From: Prorocentrum cordatum
Taxonomy: Eukaryota > Sar > Dinophyceae > Prorocentrales > Prorocentraceae
Length of the DNA stretch: 64,000 nucleotides
Reading direction: 5' to 3'
NCBI GenBank assembly: GCA_963575745.1
Contig: CAUYUJ010016882.1
Coordinates: 699,882 to 763,881 of the forward strand
Shown in pieces: positions 1 to 10,629 of this stretch (the stretch's first letter is position 1; each line of letters starts with the position of its first letter). The notes beneath the pieces were generated by a model that was not told where the DNA came from, searched no databases, and saw nothing but the letters and a program-made list of their open reading frames with translations. The position numbers and the translations under genes are program-made.

Positions 1-795
1 ACTACTACTACTCGAACTACTACTGCTGCTGCTACTGCTGCTCCTGCCACTTCGACAGATACTACTACTACTGTTACGGCTACTACGACTGCTGCTACTA
101 CTACCACTACTACTGCTACTACTACTACTACTACTACTACTACTATTACTACTACTACTAATCAACTCTACAACACTACTACTACTACTGTCGTGGCAAC
201 AACTACTACTACTACTAACTACTTACTACTACAACTACTAACTAACTACTGGGTTTACGGTTACTGGTTACTGATTACTGACTACAACTCACACTACTAC
301 TACACTACTACTAGTAACTAACCACTACGAACTAAATCTACTACAAAACTACAACAACTACGACTACTACTACTACTACTACTACTAACTACTAGTACTA
401 CTACTACTACTACTACACTAACTACTACTGCTGCTGCTGCCTACTACAACAACAACACAACAACAAACTACTCTACTCTACTACATAGCTACTTAACTGC
501 TAACTACAACACTACTAACTACTAACTGCACTCATACCTACTACTAATACTACAACTAATACGGACAACAACAACTACTACAAGTAACTAGTATTACTAC
601 TACTACACTACTACTACAACTACCTGACTACTACAACTACTACTAGCTGCTGCAGCTACAACAAGACAACTACAACTACTACCTAAACAAACTGCTCTAC
701 TGCTACTACTGCTACCACTGCTAACAACTGCTACTACTTACTACTACTACTACTTCTCTAGACATACTACTACTACTACTAACTACTACTAACTT
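1..795. repeat. Imperfect ACT/CTA trinucleotide repeat
   Basis: About 800 bases are dominated by ACT, CTA and TAC triplets with interruptions (CTG, AAC, GTA). No coding signal is visible; ORFs entering it from the right are serine/threonine-rich by-products. Confidence 0.95.
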
Positions 796-1350
796 CCAAA
801 CGATTTTGGGATAGGGAGGGAGAGGGGAACGCGGATTCCACCGGAGGGAGGGAGACGGGGGGGAGGGAGGTCGCCCTAATCGTGTTGGGATGGTGCGGGG
901 ACGCCTCGGGCAAGACGCGGTTTTGTCCTCTGCAGGTCGACACAGCGGGAGGTCCTTCCCCAGGAAAAGGCGCTGGGGGACTGTGGGGCCTCCGACGCAC
1001 GGCGAAGGAGGCGAGGGGGGGCGGGGAGGACTGAGAGGTGGACGCGGCGAGGGAGGAGAGAGGGGGGGGGGCGGGGGGAGTGCGGGGGGAGGGGGGTCGG
1101 AGGAGGGGGGGGGTGCTGGGGGAGGGATGGGGGAGGGGAAGTGCCAGAGTGGGGAGGGGGAAAGAGGGGATGAGACAGCGCGATGTGGACAACGCTTGTC
1201 CCGGCGACCGGGAGTGCGCGCGTCACGCTCGCCGAGCTCGTGGGGCGGAGCTGGCGGCAAGGAGGGACAGCAGGAGGGCGCCGCCTCAGGCTTGTGCGGG
1301 CCACAGAACCTGTGCCAGGGGGGCAGTGGGGGGAGGGGGGTGGACGAGGG
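796..1350. other. G-rich intergenic stretch, no gene seen
   Basis: GGGAGG-type low-complexity DNA, densest at about 1010-1160. Open frames on both strands are Pro/Ser- or Gly-rich and look like consequences of composition. Confidence 0.7.
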
Positions 1351-1480
1351 ATGAGGGATGAGGGCGGGCAGAGATGAGGAGGATGAGGATGAGGATGAGG
1401 GAGGATGAGGATGAGGATGAGGAGGATGAGGATGAGGAGGATGAGGGATGAGGGATGAGGGATGAGGATGAGGGCGGGCA
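1351..1480. repeat. GATGAG hexanucleotide minisatellite
   Basis: Repeated GATGAG/GGATGA units with small length variations. The reverse strand reads as Pro-His-rich frames that are repeat translations. Confidence 0.9.
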
Positions 1481-2200
1481 TGGGCAGAACAAGGGATAGA
1501 GGGCAGAGATGGCGGGTCCCCCGCACGTGCTTTCCGAGCGCACGGCGCTCTCCTTTCGAAACGGGGCAGACCACACACCCGAGCAATTCAGGGGCTGGCC
1601 AATCCTCATCACCCTTATCCGCCGATGTTTGTCGTTCAATGTGCGGCCCCAGGGGGCTCACGAGCGCCACCCCAAGGGGTGTTCGTCCTGGGTTATGTTT
1701 CTGATGGCCTCGAGGAAAGACGCCGGGATAGGAATGATAATACCGTCAGGAACATCTGTTTGGCGTGTCGTGGCGGCGGTCCCTGCGATCCGCTTCGTGG
1801 GAGGCTGGGGGAAGTATGGGGCGTTGACGCTTGGGGGCTGGGACGTGGTTACGGTCGCGCCGACGCGTGGTGAGCGAGAACCGGCGGCGCAGCACCGCTG
1901 AGCAAAAGCACCGTCGGGGATCGGGGCGCGCCCCCAGAGGTTCAGGAGAGGAAAAAAACACAGAGACGCAAGTCATTTTCGATCTCCCAGAACAGATTGG
2001 GAACTATAGGAAAAGTGAGGGGAATATTGAAAATGATATATATATATACACATAAGAAAAGATGGGGAATCCTGGTATTTTTGTGTATTTGTTTGTGTGT
2101 CCCGGGGTCACGACCGCTTCCCGATGGGGTGGTCTTCCGTGCTGGATCCACTCACGATGGCCCTGGGCCCCGATGGCGGGGCCGAGAGGCCATTTCGTCG
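1481..2200. other. No gene recognised
   Basis: Unique-looking DNA with a short TA run near 2036-2048. No ORF in either strand shows a recognisable domain. Confidence 0.55.
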
Positions 2201-2204
2201 GGCG

Positions 2205-2350
2205 CCCCCTCGCCCTCGTCGTCGTCCACCTCCTCGTCGTCCTCGTCGTCGTCGCCGTCCTCCTCCTCTCCTCCTCCTCCTCCTCCTCCTCCTCCTCCTC
2301 CTCTTCCTTCTCCTCCTCCTCCTCCTCCTCCTTCTCCTCCTCCTCCTTGT
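2205..2350. repeat. CGTC then TCC trinucleotide repeat
   Basis: GTCGTC-rich sequence passes into a nearly pure TCC tract on + (GGA on -). It creates poly-Ser, poly-Leu and poly-Glu frames that should not be called as proteins. Confidence 0.95.
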
Positions 2351-2552
2351 TCGTCATTCCTCGTCGCCGCCCACGAGGCGACGGGCGCTCGCCCAACAAG
2401 CGGCCGCGCCTCGACGGCGGGCGCGCGGCCGACGGGGCCGCGGGATCGCCGCCCCTCCCTGCAGGGCAGGAGGCCGGCGTCGGAGGAGCGGGGCTCATCT
2501 CGATGGCGTCGTCGTCGTCTCGATCACAATCGCGCCTCCAATAATTTTCAAG

Positions 2553-2720
2553 TATGGGGAACGCACTTGTGGCTCATTGAGATCTGTCTGTTTGTTAAAC
2601 AGAAAAAGGAAATTGCGTTTCCCATCACTCAGAATTCGAATTCTCGGAAGTCCGAAGTATGGGAAGCGCAATTTTCTTCAACAAACAAGCACATAATGAG
2701 CCACAAATGCGTTTCCCATA
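2553..2720. repeat. Foldback (hairpin) element, family 1
   Basis: The two halves are imperfect reverse complements centred on GAATTCGAATTC at 2632-2643. The outer ends read ATGGGGAACGCACTTGTGG and, on the other strand, ATGGGAAACGCATTTGTGG. A further half-arm follows at about 2725-2765. The same arm sequence forms another hairpin at 7490-7710, so this is a dispersed MITE-like family. No transposase is encoded. Confidence 0.8.
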
Positions 2721-2764
2721 ATTCTTAATTTCGGGTAGCGCGACTGTGGTTCATAGAGTGCGCA

Positions 2765-2995
2765 TATTACCATTACTATTATTATTCGCATTTTTTAATA
2801 ATATTCTTATTATTATTATTGTTGTTATTATTATTAATCTTATTATTATCATCATCATCATTACTATTATCATTATTATAGGTACTATGCATATTATTGG
2901 GATTAGTGTTATTATTATTGTTATTAGTATTATCATAAGTAATATTACTAGTATGGTTATTGCGTTTATTATTATTAGTAGTATTATTTGTGTTA

Positions 2996-3038
<43 letters not shown>

Positions 3039-3096
3039 CAGTAGCAGTAGCAGTAGCAGTAGCAGTAGCAGTAGTAGTAGTAGTAGCAGTAGTAGC

Positions 3097-3154
<58 letters not shown>

Positions 3155-3158
3155 TTAT
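2765..3158. repeat. ATT-rich then AGT/AGC microsatellite
   Basis: AT-rich triplets (ATT, TTA) to about 2995, then more than 50 AGT/AGC triplets to 3153. It ends 9 bases before the first terminal repeat of the YR retroelement. Confidence 0.95.
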
Positions 3159-3166
3159 TATTATAT

Positions 3167-3322
3167 ATGGTCTAAGCTTGCGTGTACATGCAGAACTGCC
3201 GAAGACAGAACAGCCGCCTGCACGATGTGATTAGAAGAAACGCGTTTCCAGACATTATGTACCCGCTTGTCTGGCGATGTGGGAACCGCATTTTCTTTTT
3301 CCGTAGCCTGTCCTGCTCAGGG
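3167..3322 (+). repeat. Terminal repeat A1 of YR retrotransposon
   Basis: 156 bp from ATGGTCTAAGCTTGCG to CTGTCCTGCTCAGGG. It recurs in reverse orientation at 7900-8055 with a few mismatches and one small indel. In the inferred original order it is the left end of the element. Confidence 0.85.
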
Positions 3323-3663
3323 AATGGGTACCACGGCTTCGCTCGCGCTAGCCGGGGGGATTGGCGCCGAGTTGGGCCCGTGGGTTGGCTCGTCCTGGCT
3401 TCTCGAGGCGGCCCGCTGCGGGCCGCCGCCGGCGTGCACGGCGCTGCCTGCCCTGGAGTTCCCAGCGTGCCCAGCGTGCCCTGTCTTCGAGTGCCCGGCG
3501 ATTCCGGCCTGCCCTGGAGCGCCTGCGCCGGCGCCGCCGCGGGCGCAGCTCGGCGGAGAGTTGGGCTCGTGGAGCTCGGGCGCGGTGGCCGTCGTCGGGC
3601 TGGGGTGTTTCGTGGCCGAAGTGATCCTCGCCGGCCTGGGCTGGCTCATCCTCGGCCAGGGCC
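3323..3663 (+). other. 5' leader of YR retrotransposon
   Basis: Sequence between A1 and the gag-like ORF. A frame open from 3267 runs through it and includes a hydrophobic stretch (about 3565-3655, AVVGLGCFVAEVILAGLGW), which could be a small membrane-type leader peptide or chance. Its coding status is not settled. Confidence 0.4.
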
Positions 3664-5028
3664 ATGGCGCAGCCGGCTCCAGGAAGGACGTACGCGTACG
3701 TGCTCTACTCGGGCCACCCGAATCGGTGGCATCAGCGCCGACTGCTGGGCCAGGTCGCGGGGTCATCGGGGACCTCTGAGTACCTGATCGCCACCCCAGA
3801 CGCCGACGTCTACCTCGAGGATTACGGCCAGCTGTGTGGCGACATCGCGGCGCTCAGATACGCGAACAACTTCTGGCCGCCCCCTCCTGGCGTGCCCCGT
3901 GCGAGCGTGTACCGTTTCGCCGCGGAGCCCGCTGGCGCGGCCCTGGCTGGGATGCTGTCGGAGGCGACGGACGAGGCGCGCCTGCTCTACTACGCCAGGG
4001 GCCGGGCGGCTGGGGGTGGACCTTCCTGGAGGAGTCCTGGAGGCGCCTGGGGCCGCCCCTCCTGCCGATGGAGGCGGGCCCCCCGCCGGCGCGGTGGTCG
4101 CGGCCCCAGCGCCAGCTCAGATGGCGCCAGTCGCTGGCCCCGCTCCTGCGGCGCTGGCGGCGCTGGCGCCATGCCCCCGGAGGCGCGGGGCGGGTCGCCG
4201 TGCCGGACGACGCCGGCCCGGCCATCCCCACGGGGGGCGCAGCGCCGGCAGGGCACCGTTGGCTGGCCGCCGAGGACGCGGGCGACGGCACCTTCAAGTT
4301 CGGCGACGAGGTCCCCGTTGGAGCGGCGGGGGGCCCGGCCCTCATGGGCCACTGGGGGCGGCGGGGCATCGCAGGGCTGGCGGGCGGGGTCTCCCCGTCC
4401 GTCGCGGTGCTGAGCCCGCCGGAGGAGGCGGCTTTCAGGCAGGAGTATCGCGGCTCGGACGCGCGGGTGCTGCCAGCAATGAGGACGGCAGTGGGCCGCA
4501 GCCGAGACTGGCGATCTCTGGTGGCGGACTGCCGCGAGGAGGCGCTGGCAGACTTCCTCGTCTCCGGGCCGCGCGCGGCCAAGTGGTGCGCCGAGTACCA
4601 GCATGCGCGATGGAGGTGCAGCCCTCCGCCATGAGAACTGGCGCAGCCGGAAGCGCCTCCTGCCGACAGACTTCGGAGTGGACCTCCACGAGACCATGTC
4701 GAAGGTGATCGACGCGCTGGGCACGCACCATCAGGTCGACCTGTTCAACCTGGCCGGCGCGGAGCTGGCGCACCGCAAGCTGCAGCTGGTGGAGCACTAC
4801 CACGACGAGCGGGCCGCCGAGGCGGCGCAGGGCAACGCGCGCATGCCGGCCGAGGAGGCCCTGGCTTTCATGGGGCATGGTCGGAGCTCCTCGATGATCT
4901 GCCTTGAGCTGCTCGACAAGGTCAGCCGCGAGATCGAGAGGGCGGCCACCACCCGCAAGAACGCAAGCAAGCTCAGAGAGGAGGCCGCCGCCAAGTCCAA
5001 GGGCGGCAAGCCGGAGAAGCATGGGTGA
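3664..5028 (+). pseudogene. DIRS-type ORF1/gag-like region, frameshifted
   Basis: Starts at ATG 3664 (MAQPAPGRTYAYVLYSGHP). It includes the block YLIATPDADVYLEDY, which resembles the N-terminal part of dinoflagellate DIRS polyproteins. The frame shifts near 4000, continuing through DWRSLVADC and VSGPRAAKWCAEY, and shifts again near 4605, giving DFGVDLHETMSKVIDALGT, HHQVDLFNLAGAELAHRKLQLVEHYH and a basic Lys/Ala-rich end. Similar blocks usually sit upstream of RT in these elements, where a structural or nucleic-acid-binding role is assumed. No catalytic motif is seen. At least two frameshifts make this copy non-functional. The family assignment rests on remembered motif similarity. Confidence 0.6.
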
Positions 5029-6605
5029 CCAGGCGCGGCGCGGCGCGGGCGGACCCCGGTCTGCGCCCCGAAGCCGAGCCTCTATGGGGGAGGCTGCCGA
5101 GGAGAGGTGGCGGGGCTTGCTGCCTTTGCCACTGCCGGGGCCGCCGAATTTTGACCAGGGCGCTGGGCCGGCGGGCGAAGCGGGACGTTCCTGTGCACCG
5201 CCGTCGTGGAGCCAGGCGCCATCAGCACCAGCTCATGCTCGAGCTTGTGACCACTCTGAACCAGCTGGACGCCGGCGTCGGCGCGCCTCGGCCCCCCCAG
5301 GGCGGGCGGCCAACCCTCGTGCAGCAGCTGGCAATTGAACGCTTTGCATGCGCCTGTGCGGCCATGGGGCCCCCGGGCAGTCTCACGCCTCAGGCAGCCC
5401 TCCGGGAGCTCCGAGGCCCAGGCGGCGACGGGGATTGCGAGCCCGTCAGCCTGACTCCGCTGAGAGTGGACCTGCTCAGCCTGCCAGCCGCCGGCGTGCA
5501 GCCGCGCCCTCTGGCGAGCCTGATGGGCCGAGATGGGGAGCAGAGGTTCAGCGCATTCATCGAGTCCAAAGTCTTGCCTAAGCACGTGGCCGAGGCCAGG
5601 CTGGTGGAGGACGGCTTCAAGCGGGCCTACCTGGGCCCCCTCTTGCGGCGGCCAGGCCAGTACGCGGAGTTCCTGTCGCGTCTCAGCTCGGCCAACATGG
5701 TCGACTTCGTCGACGACAAGGAGGAGGGGGTCGAGGTGGGTCTCTTCGCAGTTGAGAAAAAAATGGGAGCCAGCGTCTTATCATAGACGCCCGAGCAAGG
5801 AATCATTATTTTTCAGAGACAGACGGGGTGGCGCTCTCCAACGGGGCTGCCCTCAGCGCTATCGAGCTGCCAGACGGCTCCGACCTCTGCATTGCGGCCA
5901 TCGATATCCTACCAGATGGGCCTACCTCCTGAGCTGCGAAAGTACTCCCGCCTTCCTCGCGTGCAGCGCCGGTGGCTGCGTGGAGTCGGACTGGGCGTGC
6001 CGGGCAGCTCCTCCCGGGTGGGGCCGCGGATGGCGGTGCTGCCCATGGGATGGGCCCACGCGCGGACCCTGCGCCAGCAGATCCACAAGTCCGCGCTGGA
6101 GGAGGAGGACGGCCTGAGCCCAGAGCACCGGGTCTCCGACGGCCGGGCGCCGCGGCCGCTGAGGGAAGGGCTGCGCGCCGCGTACGTCGACAACTTCCTG
6201 GGCTTCGGCGACTCCGCGGAACTGGCCTACGCGCAGCTGCAGGCCGCTCGGCGGGAGCCGGCCGCCCGCGGGCTGAGGCTCCACGAGCCTCGACGCCGAG
6301 CAGCTCGGCTGGCGCTTCGACTGGCGCGGCGGCACGCCCCGGCCCAAGATGTCGAGGCTGCGGCGCCTACGCCTGGGCGCGCAGGCACGCAGGAGCTCAT
6401 CCGTGTCGGCGTCGCCACGGGGCGCCAGGTGGAGCGCGCGGTGAGCCGCTTCACTCTCGCTGGCCTTGCACGTCGGCCGGCCTTGTCGGTGCTCGACTCG
6501 GTCTATACGTTTTGTGCGAGATACCGAAACCATCAGCGTCGGTTTCCAGCATCTGTCGTCCGTGAACTCCAGTGGGCTGTCGCTTTCTTTTCTTCTCTAC
6601 GCTGA
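5029..6605 (+). pseudogene. DIRS-type reverse transcriptase, multiply frameshifted
   Basis: Fingers: AYLGPLLRRPGQYAEFLSRL and LFAVEKKMGASV end at a stop at 5784-5786. The adjacent frame continues with RLIIDARARNHYFSETDG, then ALSAIELPDGSDLCIAAIDI, whose AAIDI holds the motif A aspartate. A small deletion near 5910 moves the frame to MGLPPELRKYSRLPRVQRRW, then VLPMGWAHA and the motif C variant AYVDNFLGFGDSAEL (about 6180-6225). Further shifts give LGWRFDWRGGTPRPKMSRL (about 6308-6365) and QVERAVSRFTLAGLARRPAL, the thumb/connection region before RNase H. The enzyme would copy element RNA into DNA. Order and motifs fit the DIRS/Ngaro YR-element RT, but at least four frameshifts rule out activity. 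Preceding frames from 5029 (RRHQHQLMLELVTTLNQLDA) belong to the gag-RT linker. Confidence 0.75.
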
Positions 6606-6876
6606 GATTCGTGCTCTGGCTTGGTAGGCTCTACTGCTGCGACGCATCGGAGAAGGGCCGTGGGGCGGTGGAGAGGGACTTCGATCCGGAGAAGGTGGCG
6701 GAGGTCAGGAGGCGGCAAGAGAGGTGGAGGCATAGGCATTACGAGGCAGGATCACCGGCGAGGCCACGCGAGGTGCTCGAGGAGATCGACGGGGCGGAGG
6801 ACCGGTCCGAGCGATTCGTCGACGCGCCGATCGACATGCTGAAGGGGGAGTGGAGGGTCGCGTCGAGCGGGGGGTG
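6606..6876 (+). pseudogene. RNase H N-terminal half of YR retrotransposon
   Basis: The frame reads YCCDASEKGRGAVERDFDPE, in which DAS contains the first catalytic aspartate of DIRS-type RNase H. It continues to DMLKGEWRVASSGG and stops. The rest of the domain is missing here. The expected continuation (RRQARVLEGRSLAHALRHAL) is found on the - strand starting at about 10620, which is the main protein-level evidence for an inversion. RNase H removes RNA from the RNA-DNA hybrid during replication. Confidence 0.7.
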
Positions 6877-6889
6877 ACAGCGGAGCGAG

Positions 6890-7320
6890 AGCTGGGGGTG
6901 TTCGCACGCGGTTCCCCCACCCAGGGCAACGCTTCGTGGCCCCATAAGGAGCTCCACCGAAGGCCCCAGTGGGGGTGGCTTCGTGGCCCCATGGGGAGCT
7001 CCACCGAAGGCCCCAGTGGGGGTGTTCGCATGCGGTTCCCCCACCCATGGCAGCGTTTCGTGGCCCCATAGGGCGCCGCTTCGTGGCCCCATAGGAAGCT
7101 CCACCGAAGGTCCCAGTGGGGGTGTTCGCATGCGGTTCCCCCACCCTATGGAGCCACGAAACGCTGCCCTGGGTGGGGGAAGCGCGCGCAAACACGCGCA
7201 GTGGGGCCTTCGGTGGAGCTCCCTTTGGGGCCACGAAACGCTGCCCTGGGTGGGGGAACCGCATGCGAACACGCCCACTGGGACCTTCGGTGGAGCTCCC
7301 TATGGGCCTACGAAACGTGT
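6890..7320. repeat. Diverged copies of the 90-bp satellite, both orientations
   Basis: Three units on + (GAGCTCCACCGAAGGCCCC-type core near 6949, 6996 and 7097), then two in reverse orientation (cores near 7214 and 7294). The core, including a conserved GCATGCGGTTCC segment, is the same as in the array at 12166-14245. Confidence 0.85.
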
Positions 7321-7484
7321 GAGAGGTGTGCCGAGAGCAAAGGCAAGGAAGGGGAGGAGGAGGGAGGAAAGAGGAGAGAAGAGGGAGGAGGGGGAGGAGG
7401 AAGGAAGGAAGGAAGGAAGGAGAGACGCGGGGCACCGTCTCTTCAAAACGAGGACCCAACACCACAGGATGGTTGGGTTTTTTG
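7321..7484. repeat. Purine-rich spacer plus segment shared with 12064-12110
   Basis: A GGA/GAAG purine tract (7340-7432) is followed by about 42 bp (7436-7478) that occurs as its reverse complement at about 12064-12105. The order satellite, purine tract, 42-bp segment is the same at both loci, so they form one composite repeat. Confidence 0.7.
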
Positions 7485-7489
7485 GAAAC

Positions 7490-7710
7490 TTGCGTGTCCC
7501 ATACTTCGAAATCCCGAGACATTCACAATTATGGCACACGCAATTTTCCTCAACAAACAGCACTCACTGAGCCACAATCGCGTTTCCCATAAGCTTAACT
7601 TATGGGAAACGCACTTGTGGTTCATTGGGTGCTGCTTTGTTGAAGAAGATTGCGTTTCCCCTGATTTGGAATTCCGAGAATTTGAATTCTGACATATGGG
7701 AAACGCAATT
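7490..7710. repeat. Foldback (hairpin) element, family 1, second copy
   Basis: The arms meet at CCCATAAG (7587-7594) and CTTATGGG (7599-7606) and extend outwards through GTTTCCC/GGGAAAC and CAACAAA/TTTGTTG blocks to ATGGGAAACGCAA at the right end. Same family as 2553-2720. Confidence 0.8.
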
Positions 7711-7744
7711 GTACTATGTCTGTATGTATATATATACACACACG

Positions 7745-7881
7745 CCTCGTTACTTTCTGCCCCCGTAGCCAAAGGACGTCTTTACCGCTCCAAACGCGCC
7801 GGGCACACTGTACACTCGCTCACGACCACTGAAAATTATAGTGCGCACAGTGCCAGTTGCCGGGGGCCTCGAGGTTTCCCA
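7745..7881 (-). repeat. Split direct repeat B2 of YR retrotransposon
   Basis: 137 bp, closely matching 8057-8193 in the same orientation. Read on -, the order is B1 (8193-8057), A2 (8055-7900), B2 (7881-7745), with 1 and 18 bases between them. B2 would be the right terminus. Confidence 0.8.
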
Positions 7882-7899
7882 AGGGCGGGCGTGGTGGGC

Positions 7900-8055
7900 C
7901 CCTGAGCAGGACAGGCTACGAGAAAAAAATGCGGTTCCCACATCGCCAGACAGCCGGGTACAGGGTGTCTGGAAAAACGCGTTTCTTCTAACCACATCGT
8001 GCAGGCGGCTGTTCTGTCTTCGGCAACTCTGCATTTACACGCAAGCTTAGACCAT
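7900..8055 (-). repeat. Split direct repeat A2 of YR retrotransposon
   Basis: 156 bp, the reverse complement of A1 (3167-3322) with a few differences. It is flanked by the two B copies. Confidence 0.85.
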
Positions 8056-8056
8056 G

Positions 8057-8193
8057 CCTCGTTACTTTCTGCCCCCACAGCCAGGGGGCGTCTTTGCCGC
8101 TCCAGACGCGCCGGGCACACTGTACACTCACTCACGACCATTGAAAATGATAGTGTGCACAGTGCCGGGTGCCGGGGGCCTCGAGGTTTCCCA
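8057..8193 (-). repeat. Split direct repeat B1 of YR retrotransposon
   Basis: 137 bp homologous to 7745-7881. On - it lies directly downstream of the methyltransferase-like coding region, whose open frame ends inside it at 8128. Confidence 0.8.
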
Positions 8194-8269
8194 GACCCGC
8201 CGAAGGCGCCCCCAGCGGGGCCGAAGGTCATCCCAGTGGTGGGCGGGTTGGGTGTCTTGACTAAAGAAA

Positions 8270-9003
8270 TACTTATTCATGACATTTACAATTTTCTGGC
8301 CTCTTGCTCTAGAGAGGGCGAGGGCTATGGCGCGGCACAGGGGCACGGGGTACTTCTCTGCCACTTTGGCGCGCCAGCCTCCTCCTGGCAGCGGCCCGTG
8401 CAATGAAACATGCGGCTGGCCTGTCGCGCAGCAGACGGGCCCAGAGCACTGCTTGTCCAAGCCAGCGAGGTCGATGCCGTCGCCGAGAGACCGCGCGGGC
8501 ATCTTCCACGGCTCGCCGAGCCTGCAGTAGTGAGCCGTCACCCTTGATGCTGAGGCCCAGCTCTCAGTCCTGCTGATGCGAGGCACCAGCCAGATGCGTG
8601 AGGACGCTGGGTTCTCCATGGTCACGGGCAGCCGGGAGCGGTGCATCAGCTCCAGCATGCTGGCCGAGAAGGCGGCCAGCTCGTTCCCGGTCTTCACCTG
8701 CGCGATATCGGTTGGGTGTTTCAGCTCAGGCAGGCCCATGGGGTGCTCTCGGCTCCGCAGGCGCGACGGCATGCCCGGGCGAGGGCAGGCTGGGTCGCGC
8801 GAGGGCCCCCGGTCTCGTGCCCATGTGGACGCCCCGCGCTTGGCTGGCTCGGAACCATCCTCGCACCAGACGCTGGTTCGACTTCGAGGTGAGGTCCCAC
8901 TGCGGCCCGTTGAGCAGATCCCAGGCTAGCACCAGGTGGCCTTCGCGCCTCACGGCGTCCGAGAGGCGGCCGCAGCCGCTGAACAGCTCTAGGAATATCT
9001 GCG
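8270..9003 (-). pseudogene. DNA methyltransferase-like domain, degenerate
   Basis: Begins IFLELFSGCGRLSDAVRR and WDLLNGPQWDLT, a SAM-binding start resembling cytosine methyltransferases. After a frameshift near 8770 it continues LRSREHPMGLPEL, VKTGNELAAF and PVTMENPASSRIW (ENP motif), then GWRAKVAEKYPVPLCRAIA. The expected catalytic Pro-Cys motif between the two parts is not recognisable, so this copy is likely inactive. It follows the YR domain on the same strand, giving the order RNase H-YR-methyltransferase, unlike the second element in this window. DIRS-group elements are known to carry methyltransferase domains. The C5 subtype is an inference from ENP and from the PPC motif of the homologue at 11451-11495. 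Confidence 0.6.
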
Positions 9004-10340
9004 GCTGAGCCCGCCTTCTCCTCCAAGGGACCAGCGGGCGGCGCAGGGCCTCGCGAGGAGACGGGTGAGCTCCGCTGGCGCCGCCAGCGCGGCCGCGAGG
9101 ACTGCCGGCTGCAGACGTCCCAACTGCTGTCCGACACGTCCTTCTTTTTGGTAGCGGCGGACGGACCTGTCGCTCCCCCAGCGGCCCCGCAGCTTCACCT
9201 CCGCGAGCGTGCGGAGCCCCAAGGCCACGTCGTGCGACGGCCCCGAGTGGCGCAACTTGTAGAGCTCCACGTCGAGCTCGCCCAGGCCGCGCTCGGCGGC
9301 GGCCTCTCGGGCCCGCCGCGAGGCCGTGGCCTGGCTGAACTCGAACAGAAGCCCCCTCGGGCCGGCGCTCTGCTTCAGGAACCGCAGCACGGCACCAGGA
9401 AGAGGAAGTTCTCCAGGTCCACCGCCAGCTCCTCGTCCGCCTGGTTGGTCTTGCTCTGCGCGCTCTCCTCGGCGGGGTGCAGGATCGCGACCCACCGCTG
9501 GTGTCGAGAGCCAGCGACTGGAGCGACGACCTGTTTCCCCGTCAGCTGGAGGCCCTCCGAGGGCCGCAGGTACATGTGGAAGGTCAGCACGACGTATGCG
9601 GCGGTGGCCCACAGCCCCCGCCGGACCAGGGTCACCCCCAGGAGGGCAACGGCCTCCCACGGAAGCGGCAGTCGGGTGGCCCCCGGGGCGCGGCGGCGCC
9701 AGCTCCTCAGGGCCTGGCAGGCCCGAGGAAGGCTCAAGGCGCCGTCCCTCGCGAAGGCCGGGCGCCAAAACTTGACGGCCGCCAGCGTGGCACCCCGGTA
9801 GGCCTGCCCCCCGCACAGGAACTCGCTGTCCATCCAGCTCGCCAGCAGGTCGTCGATCTTGTGGTCCCCCGGCGCGTCGGCCCGGGCCGCCGGCCTCAGG
9901 GCTCGCCAATGGCCCAGCAGGCTCGCGAGGAGGCGTCGGTGCGTGGCGGCGGTCTTCGCGCCCACCGACGCTTCCTGCAGCCTCGTCCGACCCGACGGCG
10001 GGTGGGGCTGGGCTGCCGCGGGCTGCCCGCCCCCGCTTGCTCCGAGCCTTCGGCTCGCGCCAGCGCCCTCGGCCGTCGAGCCGGCGGCTGGGCCCGAGGC
10101 GCGAGGGCACGGCCTGGGGCGCGCCTGGCGGCCGGCGCCGCCCTGCCGCCACGGCCTCCTGAAGCTGGCACAGCGGGCTGCGGGCTCCTCCCAGGCGGCG
10201 AGCTCGGCGATCTCGCGAGCCGCCCGTCGGCCATCGGCAGCTCGATCGGCGTCCGTACTGCCGCGGACCGTCCAAGACATTGGCCGTCCGTCAGGGCGCC
10301 TGTGCTCCTGGCCATCGGACTGGAGCCGCAGCCCGACGGG
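9004..10340 (-). pseudogene. Tyrosine recombinase of YR retrotransposon
   Basis: One frame runs from the RNase H end through a Gly/Arg-rich linker and an N-terminal core-binding region (AATHRRLLASLLGHWRAL) to the catalytic domain. Box I arginine is in HMYLRPSEGLQL (about 9550-9573). A frameshift near 9375 leads to LLFEFSQATASRR and ELYKLRHSGPSHD (about 9228-9261), which corresponds to box II H-x-x-R with the leading His replaced by Tyr. LRGRWGSDRSVRRYQKEG follows, whose Tyr (9151-9153) is the expected nucleophile. YR inserts the circular cDNA of DIRS-group elements by site-specific recombination. The frameshift and the His-to-Tyr change argue against activity. Confidence 0.75.
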
Positions 10341-10620
10341 CATCCGCTGGCGCGACGGAGCATCGGCGGGGTTTCGCTCCGAGGGCACCCATCGGACGCT
10401 GGCCGCCACGCCTCCCGCCAGGCACCAGGCGGCAAACTGGCGGGCCACGCGCATCAGCCCGGGGGCCGAGGAGCGGCCCTTGCCCAGAGCCAGAGTGGCC
10501 GTCATACTATCGGTCAGCAAAAGGATCCGCTGCCCGACGGCCCGCGAGTCTCTGAGAGCGTGTCGAAGTGCATGCGCGAGCGAACGGCCCTCGAGCACCC
10601 GTGCCTGCCTCCGTTCCGTC
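10341..10620 (-). pseudogene. RNase H C-terminal half of YR retrotransposon
   Basis: Reads RRQARVLEGRSLAHALRHAL, then ILLLTDSMTATLALGKGRSS (catalytic Asp in TDS) and SVRWVPSERNPADAPSR, the typical end of DIRS-type RNase H. The first third of the domain, including the initial DAS motif, is absent on this strand. Beyond about 10620 the - strand is only the complement of the second element. The missing N-terminal part is the fragment at 6606-6876 on +. Confidence 0.75.
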
Positions 10621-10629
10621 CCTTCGCAG

